The position numbers and the translations under genes are program-made. This document shows positions 52,896 through 60,511 of a DNA stretch of 64,000 nt, piece after piece; position 1 is the stretch's first letter, and each line of letters starts with the position of its first letter. The DNA comes from Streptantibioticus rubrisoli (GTDB taxonomy: Bacteria > Actinomycetota > Actinomycetes > Streptomycetales > Streptomycetaceae): positions 1-64,000 of the forward strand of contig NZ_JANFNH010000011.1 of assembly GCF_024436055.1 (NCBI RefSeq). Direction: 5' to 3'. The notes under the pieces are model-generated. The model was not told the origin of the DNA, did not search any database, and saw only the letters and a program-made list of their open reading frames with translations.

Positions 52896-54449
52896 TCAGA
52901 CGTTCCATCCCTTCTCGGCGTCGGGGCCGTTGCGGGGGTCCTCGTGGCGGGCGATGTCCTGGGCGTGTACCTGCCGAAACAGCGGGCCCATGTCCTCCGC
53001 GACGGCGACGGCGCTCATCAGGGCGCCGAAGATGTCGTTGAACCCGTCGGCGATCTCCTTCTCCAGCGGGAACTCGCTGTCGGAGCGCTCGGCGAGGGTC
53101 TTCATTACGTTCGCCACGCTGGTCAGCGCGGCGGGCAGCCCTTCGACCATGGCCAGGATCTCCATGGCGTTCTCGGGCTCGTAGGAGTTGGCGGCCTGCT
53201 CCATCTCGGATGCGGCCTCTTCAAACTGGAATCCGGACACGTGCTCTCCTTCACTCACCTCGGGTGGAGTGCTGGTGGGGACCTCGACGGCCGCGCGCTC
53301 GACGCCTTGACCCGGCCCCTGCGATCCGTCCTTGGCGGCCTCCGCGTCTGCTGCGGACTCCTGCTCGCGCAGGTCCTTGCGGGTGGCCTCGTCCCGCTCC
53401 GCGCGCTGCTCGGCAGCCGTGCGCACCAGACGCCGATACAGGCGGCGGCCGGGGTACATCAGCCACGGGATGCCGAACTTGCGCCCGATCGGCGTGGTCA
53501 GGCAGCCGAGCAGGCCGATCGGCAGCGCGAGCAGGGCGGCGAGCAGGCGACGGCCGTGGAAACGGGCCGCAGACCGGCGCAGCGCCTTCCGGGCCGCCTT
53601 GCGCGCGGGGGCCTTGCGGACTGCTGCCCGCTGCGCGGCCACCGTGGCACCGGTCTTGGCGTCGCGTTTGGCGCGGTTCTTGGCGATCGCCGCATCCCGT
53701 GCGGCACGGGCCTTGCGGGCGGCACCGCCCAGCAGGCGGCCCCGGCCGTTCTCGCGCTTGCCCAACCGGCTGCCGCCAGTCGCCGCTTTGCGGCGGGCGT
53801 CGGCGACCGCGCGGCGGGCCGCAGTGGTCTGCGCCCGCTTACCAGCGCGGGACCCGGCCGCGGCCTGCTGCGCGGCTCGCAGCGCCTTTATCTGCCCGAC
53901 CCGGCCGGTACGGCCCAGTACGCCCCGGCCAGTCTGACCAGCCTTATTGCGGGTCTTCCCGCTGGTGGAGGTGCTGCCGTGGCGGGCCGCCGGGCCGGTG
54001 CCGCGGCGGCGTTGGCCCGGCACGCTGCTCGACCGGCCGCTGAAGCGACCAGCACGAGAGACAGGCGAACGGCCTCCCGTTGCCCCTGTGCCGCTGCGGC
54101 GCAGGCCCGCACTGCGGGCAGCCGCACGGCCAGCGGCACGCGCCGTGGCCCGGCGGGCTTCGCGGCGCGCGTTGGGCTTGCGCTTGCGGGTGGCGGCAAA
54201 CGTTCCGAGAACCACCGCCCCGGTCGTAGCCACGATCGCAGCGATCGGGCCCCCGGCCAGCGACGCGGTAGCGACCGTGCCCACGGTCGCATTCGCCCCG
54301 GTCAAAGCGAGCGGGACAACCGGCCAGCCGCCGGGCGTGTGCTCCACCTCCTTCGCCGCCTGCGCCGTGGTGGTGTGCGGCCCAGGTGTCGGGGGCGGCG
54401 CGGTCGGGGCAGCCTCAACGGCTATCGGCTCAATGCTGAGTTCCGTCAT
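52896..54449 (-). CDS. Very basic membrane-anchored protein of the transfer region
   Basis: The 517-residue protein has two hydrophobic segments near the start (about 43-85) and one near 300-320. Between them is about 220 residues of Arg/Ala/Lys/Gly-rich, histone-like sequence (for example RRATARAAGRAAARSAGLRR). An acidic C-terminal part (about 345-517) follows. It starts one base after the pseudogene side and ends one base before traB, so it is cotranscribed. It may tether DNA to the membrane for TraB. No family is recognised. Confidence 0.6.
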   Translation of the reverse strand: MTELSIEPIAVEAAPTAPPPTPGPHTTTAQAAKEVEHTPGGWPVVPLALTGANATVGTVATASLAGGPIAAIVATTGAVVLGTFAATRKRKPNARREARRATARAAGRAAARSAGLRRSGTGATGGRSPVSRAGRFSGRSSSVPGQRRRGTGPAARHGSTSTSGKTRNKAGQTGRGVLGRTGRVGQIKALRAAQQAAAGSRAGKRAQTTAARRAVADARRKAATGGSRLGKRENGRGRLLGGAARKARAARDAAIAKNRAKRDAKTGATVAAQRAAVRKAPARKAARKALRRSAARFHGRRLLAALLALPIGLLGCLTTPIGRKFGIPWLMYPGRRLYRRLVRTAAEQRAERDEATRKDLREQESAADAEAAKDGSQGPGQGVERAAVEVPTSTPPEVSEGEHVSGFQFEEAASEMEQAANSYEPENAMEILAMVEGLPAALTSVANVMKTLAERSDSEFPLEKEIADGFNDIFGALMSAVAVAEDMGPLFRQVHAQDIARHEDPRNGPDAEKGWNV

Positions 54450-54534
54450 GCTGAGTGCACTCCTCTCTGGGGAGTAGGGCCCGGCCGGGGCCGTGGAACG
54501 TGCCGGCCGGGCCCGCCAACGGGTTCATGCAACG

Positions 54535-54652
54535 CGCTGTCCTTCAGGCCCGAGCGCATGCTGGCGCCCGGGTTACCAGGCCCTTCCGAGGCGAGCCGGA
54601 AGGTGTAGATGGGGATGCCGTACGTGGCGCCGGTCGGGTTGTAGAACCGCAT
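54535..54652 (-). pseudogene. Decayed RRQ-type small AICE gene
   Basis: The frame begins MRFYNPTGATYGIPIYTFRL, typical of a short conserved AICE protein whose homologues continue with a TRRQLRAxGLRPGGQ-like motif. Here that continuation exists only if two extra G bases are skipped: LVTR is in a second frame, and RQHALGPEGQRVA in a third, ending in a stop. Homology then ends. The rest of the usual protein (with its Cys-rich tail) is missing, so the gene is truncated and frameshifted. Confidence 0.55.
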
Positions 54653-54659
54653 GGCGCGG

Positions 54660-55499
54660 TCAACTCGCGATGGTCGCTGGGAAGCTGGCGAGGTACGGCT
54701 CGCGGTTCTTGACCCGGCCGCGGGCGGTGCGGGCCGTCGACTCCGACGCGCCCAACCCTGCGGCGACCATGGCAGCCGTCATCTGGCTCGTGGTCGGCTG
54801 AGCCCCCAACGTGCCGTACAGGGCCCGCACCAGTCCGTCGACGCGGTTGGCGTAGACGACCGGCGGGCACACACCGACGGCCGTCGACGCCGCCTCGACG
54901 GCAGGTTCGGACGACGCCAACTCTGGCACCGCCGCAGCCTTGACGGCATCCGGCGAGGCGTCGGCCACCTTGGGCCGGTCGACGGCCACGCCGGTGGGCG
55001 TCGACGGGTGCTCGACGGGCGTCACCACCCGCCGGGCCAGGTAGGCGTGGACCTGCCGCATCAGGGCGCCGAAGGCGAGCAAGGCGGCGACCGGTGGCAC
55101 GGCGGCCACCACGTAGTCCATGGGCTGGGCCTGTGCTCCCACGCCCGCCACGTTCAACGCGATGGAACCGCCGGAACCAATGCTGGCCAGGGCGACCGCC
55201 CACCCGTCCACACGGCGCGCCAACGACGCGCGCAGGATGAGCAGTTCACCGATGACGATGAACAGGTCGACGGTGGCGGGCCACGCCCACGACCGCACGG
55301 CGGCGTCACCCATGCCATGACGGGCGGCGACCTCTTGCAGGTGCTCGTAGCTCAGCCAGAACGCCGCGGCCGTCAACACCACGGTGAGTGCCCCCGCCAA
55401 CGCGGTGATCACGCCCTCGACGGTGACGGACGACGACGTCCCGTCGACGCCGGTCGACCGCACCCGGCCGCGGCTTGTCTTCGCACGGTCGGCGATCAT
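54660..55499 (-). CDS. DUF2637 membrane protein (Spd-like)
   Basis: The 279-residue protein has four membrane helices (about 25-150) of the DUF2637 family found in AICEs and Streptomyces plasmids (ALTVVLTAAAFWLSYEHLQE; PATVDLFIVIGELLI). A linker and a C-terminal winged-helix-like segment with TTSQMTAAMVAAGLG follow. It probably takes part in DNA spread or in transfer regulation. ATG 55499 has GGAGG at a normal distance and overlaps the stop codon of a micro-ORF. Confidence 0.85.
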   Translation of the reverse strand: MIADRAKTSRGRVRSTGVDGTSSSVTVEGVITALAGALTVVLTAAAFWLSYEHLQEVAARHGMGDAAVRSWAWPATVDLFIVIGELLILRASLARRVDGWAVALASIGSGGSIALNVAGVGAQAQPMDYVVAAVPPVAALLAFGALMRQVHAYLARRVVTPVEHPSTPTGVAVDRPKVADASPDAVKAAAVPELASSEPAVEAASTAVGVCPPVVYANRVDGLVRALYGTLGAQPTTSQMTAAMVAAGLGASESTARTARGRVKNREPYLASFPATIAS

Positions 55500-55573
55500 C
55501 ACGCACCTCCTTCGAGGTGACGGGCGTCGTGGCCGTCGGGCCGTCCGGCGTGACGGCCGTTGACAGCGCTCAT
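55499..55573 (-). CDS. Micro-ORF 2 (24 aa)
   Basis: ATG 55573 overlaps the previous micro-ORF stop codon (ATGA), and its own TGA overlaps the DUF2637 start (TGATG). The GGAGG ribosome site of the DUF2637 gene lies inside it. Peptide starts MSAVNGRHAGRPDG. It may be a coupling leader rather than a functional peptide. Confidence 0.4.
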   Translation of the reverse strand: MSAVNGRHAGRPDGHDARHLEGGA

Positions 55574-55635
55574 GACGCACCGCCTTGCTGGGAGGGGGCG
55601 ACGTAGCGCAGGCCGGTGGTGGTGATACGGATCAT
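55570..55635 (-). CDS. Micro-ORF 1 (21 aa)
   Basis: ATG 55635 overlaps the stop codon of the 55632-55994 gene (ATGA). Peptide is MIRITTTGLRYVAPSQQ plus four residues. Start and stop overlaps on both sides suggest real translation by coupling; no function is known. Confidence 0.45.
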   Translation of the reverse strand: MIRITTTGLRYVAPSQQGGAS

Positions 55636-55994
55636 GCATGCACCGCCGCACCAACGTTGGCGCGGTCGCGCGTACGGGCCAGGGATTCGCCGAAGCCGAC
55701 CAGCATCAGCTCAGCCCCAGCGAACTCGCGGCGCGCTCGCAGCATCCAGATGCGGCCCGCATTCAGCTCGATGAACTCCACGTCCGCGGCAGCGATGCTC
55801 AATGCGGCCCGCCACGTCTCGAACAGCCCCAGATCGTCGTAGAGCGACAGCTCCAGCTGGTTCGGGTAGACGCTGGAGATCTTCACCGACGGCGCGGGCA
55901 GACCAGCGAAGTCCACCGCCAGTACCCGCAGCGCGGTCAGCGGGGCGGACAGGTCGGCGACCTGGCCGCGGGTGAAAATGCTGCGCTCGTTCAT
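55632..55994 (-). CDS. Hypothetical AICE protein
   Basis: A 120-residue soluble protein with alternating beta strands and helices. No family recognised. Its start overlaps the stop codon of the sigma-like gene (ATGA), and its stop overlaps micro-ORF 1, so it is part of a tightly coupled operon that runs from 57294 to 54660. Confidence 0.6.
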   Translation of the reverse strand: MNERSIFTRGQVADLSAPLTALRVLAVDFAGLPAPSVKISSVYPNQLELSLYDDLGLFETWRAALSIAAADVEFIELNAGRIWMLRARREFAGAELMLVGFGESLARTRDRANVGAAVHA

Positions 55995-56383
55995 GCCGCA
56001 ACCTCCAGCACAGCAGCGGTGCGGCCCACGGCGGCGTGTGCGGCCTGACGGGCAGCGGCCATGTCCTCGGCCGTGCGGGCCGGGGGCAACATGGCGCCGG
56101 TGTCGGCGGACTGCACGTGTCGGCGTGTGGCTTGGTAGTGGTCGACCACGACGCGTGCGCCGATGGCCAGCAGCCAGGCGTAGGCGTCGTCGGCGCCCGA
56201 CGGGCAGTGGTGGATGTTCTGGGCGGCGTGGGCCCAGGTTCGGCTGGCGAGTTCGGGAGCGTGGTGCCAGTCGTAGCGGCCCAACTTGGCCGTCAGGTAC
56301 GCCTCGACCTTGGGGGCGTAGACGTCGAACAGGCGGGTCAGACGTGCCTGATCGGCGTTGTGAGCGGCGATAACCTCAAGCAT
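55991..56383 (-). CDS. Sigma-70 region-2-like protein
   Basis: The 130-residue protein resembles region 2 of ECF sigma factors: RLFDVYAPKVEAYLTAKLG, then ELASRTWAHAAQN, and AYAWLLAIGARVVVDHYQAT, which align with the LxxRYxPxVxxYL, EDLxxExFxRAW and WLxxIARNxxIDHYR pattern. Region 4 is missing; the C-terminus (about 95-130) is only a helical tail. It may bind core RNA polymerase or DNA as a modulator, or be a decayed sigma factor. Confidence 0.55.
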   Translation of the reverse strand: MLEVIAAHNADQARLTRLFDVYAPKVEAYLTAKLGRYDWHHAPELASRTWAHAAQNIHHCPSGADDAYAWLLAIGARVVVDHYQATRRHVQSADTGAMLPPARTAEDMAAARQAAHAAVGRTAAVLEVAA

Positions 56384-56475
56384 GGGTCGTGCTCCTTCCG
56401 AGAGCGGAACGGCCCAGACAGCGGCCCCCGGTGTGTGCTCACCGGGGGCCGCGCTGGCGTTGCGTGTGGGGTGGT

Positions 56476-57120
56476 TCAGCGGGCGGGGGGTGTGGTGCCG
56501 CGTCGTCCGGCGCGGCGGCCGTTGACGGTGGGCGATGCGGGCTGCGGTCCGTCGGCGATGTACCAGCCACCACCGGACCTCTTCGCCGCGTACATCGCCT
56601 CATCAGCACGGCGCCACGCCCGCTCCAGCGACGGAACAGGCAGGTCATCGCAGACGAACGCGCCGATGGAAGCGCCCAGCAGCAGCTCGCGGCCGTCGAA
56701 CGGCACGGGCCCAGCCAGCAGTTGAGCAAGCTCATGCAGGCTGAACGGCAGGTCGGCGGGATGTTGTGGGGTGATGATCGCGGTGAACTCGTCACCGCCC
56801 AACCGGCCCGCAACTCCACCCAGCGCGGCGCACCACGCGGACAGCCGTGCGGCGACGGCCACCAGGGCAGCATCCCCAGTCGCGTGCCCGTAGGTGTCGT
56901 TGAGGGGCTTGAACCGGTCGAGGTCGACCAGGACCACGGTTGCGCCCGGGGTGCGCAGCAGGCGCTGGGCGCGGGCGGTGAAAGCGTCCCGGGTCCACAA
57001 CCGGGTCAGCGGGTCGCGACGCGCGGTGTTCAACTGGCGCCGCATCCACAGGCTATGGACGGACCATCCGGCGGCGGCTAACGGGCCGGTGGCAGCGAGG
57101 GCGGAGACGACGGTGCTCAC
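56476..57120 (-). CDS. GGDEF diguanylate cyclase-like protein
   Basis: The 214-residue protein has a short hydrophobic N-terminus (residues 5-25) and a GGDEF domain (about 35-195) with intact substrate motifs VVLVDLDRFKPLNDTYGH and RLGGDEF (108-112). There is no RxxD inhibitory site five residues upstream of the GGDEF motif. It should be able to make c-di-GMP, the second messenger that holds BldD active and blocks sporulation in Streptomyces. It is the second gene of the operon that begins at 57294. Confidence 0.85.
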   Translation of the reverse strand: MSTVVSALAATGPLAAAGWSVHSLWMRRQLNTARRDPLTRLWTRDAFTARAQRLLRTPGATVVLVDLDRFKPLNDTYGHATGDAALVAVAARLSAWCAALGGVAGRLGGDEFTAIITPQHPADLPFSLHELAQLLAGPVPFDGRELLLGASIGAFVCDDLPVPSLERAWRRADEAMYAAKRSGGGWYIADGPQPASPTVNGRRAGRRGTTPPAR

Positions 57121-57126
57121 CGGCGG

Positions 57127-57294
57127 TCACCGCTGTCCTGAGCCGTGGCAGTCGGGGCAGGAGTGCCACGTCTGCCGCAGCACCCCGTCGTCGGTCGTTT
57201 CCTCGGTGGTCGTCCCGGCGTTTCCGTTGCACGTCGTGCACGGTGGGGCTTCGTAACGCGTGATCACGCGCCGGGTGATGCCGATACGATCCAT
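57127..57294 (-). CDS. Small zinc-ribbon-like protein
   Basis: A 55-residue protein with two CxxC pairs (PPCTTCNGN and SCPDCHGSG), the spacing of a DnaJ-type or rubredoxin-like zinc knuckle. AGGAGG lies nine bases before ATG 57294. It is probably the first gene of the AICE transfer operon. Similar short Cys-pair proteins occur in other AICEs. Confidence 0.65.
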   Translation of the reverse strand: MDRIGITRRVITRYEAPPCTTCNGNAGTTTEETTDDGVLRQTWHSCPDCHGSGQR

Positions 57295-57332
57295 GGTGGA
57301 TCGCCTCCTGAGTTTGGTCAGGTGGTGGTCAA

Positions 57333-57366
57333 GGCCCCGGCCGGTGCTCCAACACCGTTCGGGGCC
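57333..57366 (-). terminator. Attenuator-like hairpin upstream of the transfer operon
   Basis: GGCCCCG (57333-57339) pairs with CGGGGCC (57360-57366), and a second stem segment GGTG/CACC closes a 6-nt loop. On the minus strand it lies 39 bases before the ATG of the zinc-ribbon gene, in the leader of the operon. Confidence 0.5.
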
Positions 57367-57892
57367 GCTTCGTTGGAACCGGATCCGGCTCCCCACGCCC
57401 CGCCCGTACGAACCTCCGCGCAGTGCGCGGGGCTGGACGGGCGGAGGAGGCAACCGGCCGCAGCACGCGAGGCGCTGCGGAGGCTTGGGATTGGATTGCG
57501 CTGTACCTGGCGCGTTTGCCGACGCGCGGGACCGCCTACTTGGCCGAGGAGAGGCGGTGTAATCCCCATACGTTGGCCGGTTGCCGCGGGTCTTTGCGCC
57601 CGTCTGCCCTTGCGGGTACGGGTGGCGTCGCTCGCCCGGCCGGACTGCCCCGGTGTCACCCTGAGACAGCCACCAGCCACGTTCTCGGAGGTGTTCCGGC
57701 CCCTCCGACCGCCTTTCTGACCTGCTCTGCTCACCCCGACCCCGACCTAGCGGGATTGCGGGCTCAGCCGCTGTCACCTCCCGGATCACCTCCGGGGTCG
57801 TCACCAGCGAGACGCACAGATCTCCAGTTGTTGAGCGCACGGCGGCAGGCCGCAGGCCCCTTTGTGCACCGCGAGTCGGAGGCGACTCCGCC

Positions 57893-57933
57893 TTCTGGTG
57901 CGCACCAGAAGGATGGCAGCTGGTGCGCACCAG
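57893..57933. promoter_or_regulatory. Two operator palindromes (CTGGTGCGCACCAG)
   Basis: TTCTGGTGCGCACCAGAA (57893-57910) and CTGGTGCGCACCAG (57920-57933) are perfect palindromes whose centres are 25 bp apart. They lie 158 bases before the XRE/TPR start and 600 bases before the divergent transfer operon. A one-mismatch copy precedes the GntR-Nudix gene (60049-60060), which is the likely binder. Confidence 0.75.
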
Positions 57934-58090
57934 ATTCAAGGGCTCGCGCCGATTCGAGTGGCGGTTGCCCGCCTCGGGTGCACTTCCAGGAGACAGTCCG
58001 AGACAGGGGAGCCGGTAGCCAACAGGACTTAACTCCCTTACTGTTAACCCCTGTTGACCTGCGGCGATGTAGGGCATGCTGGGAAGGTCA

Positions 58091-59251
58091 GTGAGTGGAC
58101 CTATCGCCGGGCGGTGGTCTGTGAGCACAGGACTTCGGGGCGCGCGAACGGCTCGCGGCTGGTCTCAGGAACGACTGGTTCGCGAGATCGAGCAATACGC
58201 CCGACGGCACGTCATGGACGTTGCCTCAACCGCGAGCCTGCGGGTGTACGTGTCCGAGTGGGAGAACGGCAAGCGCGCCATCTCCGACCGCTACGCGGCC
58301 ATCCTTCGGCAACTCCTCGGGGCTACGGATGCGGAGTTGCGAGAGACAGCGCCCGCCTCAGCGCCTTTGGTGGCCGATGGGTACGACGATTTGCTGAGCA
58401 GGATCGACGCTGCCAGCAGCGTCAGCGAATCGATGGTGAAGGCGTTCAACGACCAGACCGAGCTACTGCGCACCATGGACCGTGAGAGGGGTTCCTCGGG
58501 GCTGGTCGACCAGATGTCAGGGCATCTTGCAGCCTTGGAGGATGCGTTGAACTTTGCGGTGCTCCCAGGTACACGCCGCCCTGTGGCGCTCGCGCTTGCA
58601 GGGGCATCGACGCTTGCCGCATGGCAGGCGCTTGACTCCGGCGCGGTCGAAAGGGCATGGCGACACTACGAAGTTGCCAAGCACGCAGCGCGCGATGCTG
58701 AAGCGCCGATGTACCTCGCACACGCGATGGCCGAGCAGGCGCATGTTCTGCGTGAGGCTGGTCGGCCAGCAATGGGCGTCGACCTGGTGCGTGATGCGCA
58801 ACGCACCCTTGGCCAGGCCGGATCCCCCCGACTCACGGCATGGCTCCACGCTCACGAGGCTGAGATGTGCGCGCACGCCGGTATGCCTGATGAGGCTCGA
58901 CGCGCGCTCGATGCGGCGATAGCGAGCGTTCCCCCGGGCACGGAGGACCGCGATCCGGATATGTTGAGCATCTTCCTGAATGGTGCTCACCTTGCCCGGT
59001 GGCGCGGCAATATCCATGCGTTGCTGGGCGATGAAGACGCGGTGACGAGCCTTTACGACGCTCTAGGAGTGATGGATCCAACCTTCGTCCGGGCGCGTGC
59101 CGGACTTCACGCCGACCTCGTCCAGGCTCATCTGGCGCGAGCCGAGTACGACGATGCGAATACGCATCTGAGGCAGGCGCGGCTGTTGGCGAGCCGCACC
59201 GGTTCGGTGCGGCAGCGCCGCCGTATTGATCTCCTCAGTGCGCGGCTGTAA
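58091..59251 (+). CDS. XRE-family regulator with TPR-like domain
   Basis: The 386-residue protein has an HTH (about 10-75, including ARGWSQERLVREIEQYAR) and an all-helical C-terminal part (about 130-386) that resembles TPR repeats of peptide-sensing or antibiotic-regulator proteins (BTAD/RRNPP-like). GTG 58091 follows GGAAGG; GTG 58121 is an alternative. It is divergent from the transfer operon and ends convergently, overlapping the GntR-Nudix gene by 17 bases. It may activate transfer genes, like Pra in pSAM2. Confidence 0.75.
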   Translation: MSGPIAGRWSVSTGLRGARTARGWSQERLVREIEQYARRHVMDVASTASLRVYVSEWENGKRAISDRYAAILRQLLGATDAELRETAPASAPLVADGYDDLLSRIDAASSVSESMVKAFNDQTELLRTMDRERGSSGLVDQMSGHLAALEDALNFAVLPGTRRPVALALAGASTLAAWQALDSGAVERAWRHYEVAKHAARDAEAPMYLAHAMAEQAHVLREAGRPAMGVDLVRDAQRTLGQAGSPRLTAWLHAHEAEMCAHAGMPDEARRALDAAIASVPPGTEDRDPDMLSIFLNGAHLARWRGNIHALLGDEDAVTSLYDALGVMDPTFVRARAGLHADLVQAHLARAEYDDANTHLRQARLLASRTGSVRQRRRIDLLSARL

Positions 59252-60023
59252 TGCCTTGCTTGCCCCGGCCCGCCAGGATGTGGAGTAGGGCAACGAGTGT
59301 GCCGGAGCCCATCAGTTCGCCGCGAGCCATGAGCCCCGGGACGTCAGCCAACGGAACCCACTCAATGTGCCCCGCCTCTTCCAGGTCTGTCGGCGAACCT
59401 ACGTTTTCAGCCCCGTGGCCTATGAAGATCTCGTGGGGTGAGTCGACCATGCCGACCATCGGCTGATAGGTGACGACGTGCTCTAGCGACTTCGGCCGCC
59501 ACCCCGTCTCTTCCACGACTTCCCGAAGCGCCGTATCCGCAGGGGACTCCCCGTCATCCACGATCCCGCCGGGCAGTTCCCAACCGAACTGCTGGGGAAC
59601 GAAGCGGTATCGCCACATCATGAGCACACGGTCCTGGTCGTCCAGCACTGCCGTGATGGCTACATGGTGCAGCTTCACCACGTGGTGTTCGAAGCGCTTC
59701 ATGCCGGGCGGCTCCACATCCCAGAGCTGAAGCTTGACCCAACGGTTGTCGTAGAGATCGCGTTCACCGTGGATGCGCCACGGCTCCACCTCATCAGGCG
59801 TCTTCACGCTCACTGCCCCCGGCACTCTGTACGAGCTTCGGCCTCGGACTTCCAATGCGCCCTCGGCCACAAGACGGGCCAGCACTTGCCGAAGCGCCGT
59901 CCGGCCGATGCTGAGGTCCTCGACCAGGGTGCGCTCTGAGGGGAACTTGTCGCCAGGGGCGTACTTACCGGCGGCGAGCCGCGCGCGAAGCGTTTCGTAG
60001 ACCTTGGTCGTCTTCGGTCCCAT
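59235..60023 (-). CDS. GntR-Nudix fusion regulator (KorSA/Pif-like)
   Basis: The 262-residue protein joins an N-terminal GntR winged helix (about 1-70: VYETLRARLAAGKYAPGDKF, then RTLVEDLSIGRTALRQVLARL) to a Nudix domain (about 110-245) with the complete Nudix box GGIVDDGE...REVVEETGW (152-175). In pSAM2, KorSA is a GntR repressor of replication/transfer genes and Pif is a Nudix protein that blocks redundant transfer; here both functions seem to be in one chain. ATG 60023 is preferred over a start at 60080, because the operator at 60049-60060 then lies in the promoter. Confidence 0.8.
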   Translation of the reverse strand: MGPKTTKVYETLRARLAAGKYAPGDKFPSERTLVEDLSIGRTALRQVLARLVAEGALEVRGRSSYRVPGAVSVKTPDEVEPWRIHGERDLYDNRWVKLQLWDVEPPGMKRFEHHVVKLHHVAITAVLDDQDRVLMMWRYRFVPQQFGWELPGGIVDDGESPADTALREVVEETGWRPKSLEHVVTYQPMVGMVDSPHEIFIGHGAENVGSPTDLEEAGHIEWVPLADVPGLMARGELMGSGTLVALLHILAGRGKQGITAAH

Positions 60024-60048
60024 CCGCGGAGCACTCTCCGTTCTGCCG

Positions 60049-60060
60049 TGGTGCGTACCA
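60049..60060. promoter_or_regulatory. Third copy of the GntR-Nudix operator
   Basis: TGGTGCGTACCA differs from TGGTGCGCACCA (57893-57933) at one base. It lies 26 bases upstream of the GntR-Nudix start, which fits autoregulation. Confidence 0.6.
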
Positions 60061-60084
60061 GCGTAGCGGGCAAGCGTCACGCTT

Positions 60085-60198
60085 CCTCCGGTCGAGTCTC
60101 GGGCGGAATTTACAAGATCAGGACGAGGTGGGACGGGTTTCGACTACCCGGCCACAGCCTCGGGTAAAGCGGCAGGTCAGACGGGGGCAACCGGGTGA
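60085..60198. repeat. Diverged 115-bp direct repeat, left copy
   Basis: Aligns with 62915-63030 over about 115 bases at roughly three-quarters identity, starting CCTCCGGTCGA and including GGCAGGTCAGAC and GGTAAA. The two copies frame the XRE-ImmA module, the transposase scrap and the 62389-62781 gene. Confidence 0.6.
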
Positions 60199-60511
60199 TC
60201 TTGGGGGGAGCCTCTATACCTATGTGAGGCAAGTGCGGCTCGCTTCGTTGCGGCAGCGCTGTCGTGTCGACGCGTACCTCGCAGACTGGCCTGCGGCACG
60301 TGGCTTCCCCTTCCTCGGTCTCGCTGACACTTCCCGACTGCGCCTCTCCGTCTTGACCTTCCCATGTCAGGTGCCTGGGCCACGGCTCACATCTCCAGCG
60401 ACCAGCTGTCGTTTGTGTTCCGCGTGTCCGGCAGAGCTTGTCGAGTCCACCTTGGCGACACGTACACAGGGACTAGACGCGTGGATCTCTGGGGGCGGTA
60501 TATTTTCCGGC

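Larger units (their letters stand above)
57295..58090. other. About 800-bp divergent control region
   Basis: Long frames cross this stretch on both strands, but none has a ribosome site, homology or plausible composition. It separates the divergent transfer operon and XRE/TPR gene and contains the attenuator-like hairpin (57333-57366) and two operator palindromes (57893-57933). Confidence 0.6.
60024..60511. other. 488-bp intergenic region
   Basis: Contains the operator-like palindrome at 60049-60060, the left copy of a diverged 115-bp repeat (60085-60198) and, at its right end, a -10-like TATATT (about 60500) eight bases before the next start. A frame open from about 60128 runs into the next gene but lacks a ribosome site and credible composition. 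Confidence 0.6.

Noticed and set aside
57423-58094. Plus-strand frame in the AICE control region
   Set aside because: No ribosome site, Pro/Arg/Ser-rich composition, and it contains the operator palindromes.
60128-60511. N-terminal extension of the 60512-61138 gene
   Set aside because: It overlaps the diverged repeat and has Arg/Cys-rich composition unlike the body of the protein; a -10-like element is just before ATG 60512.
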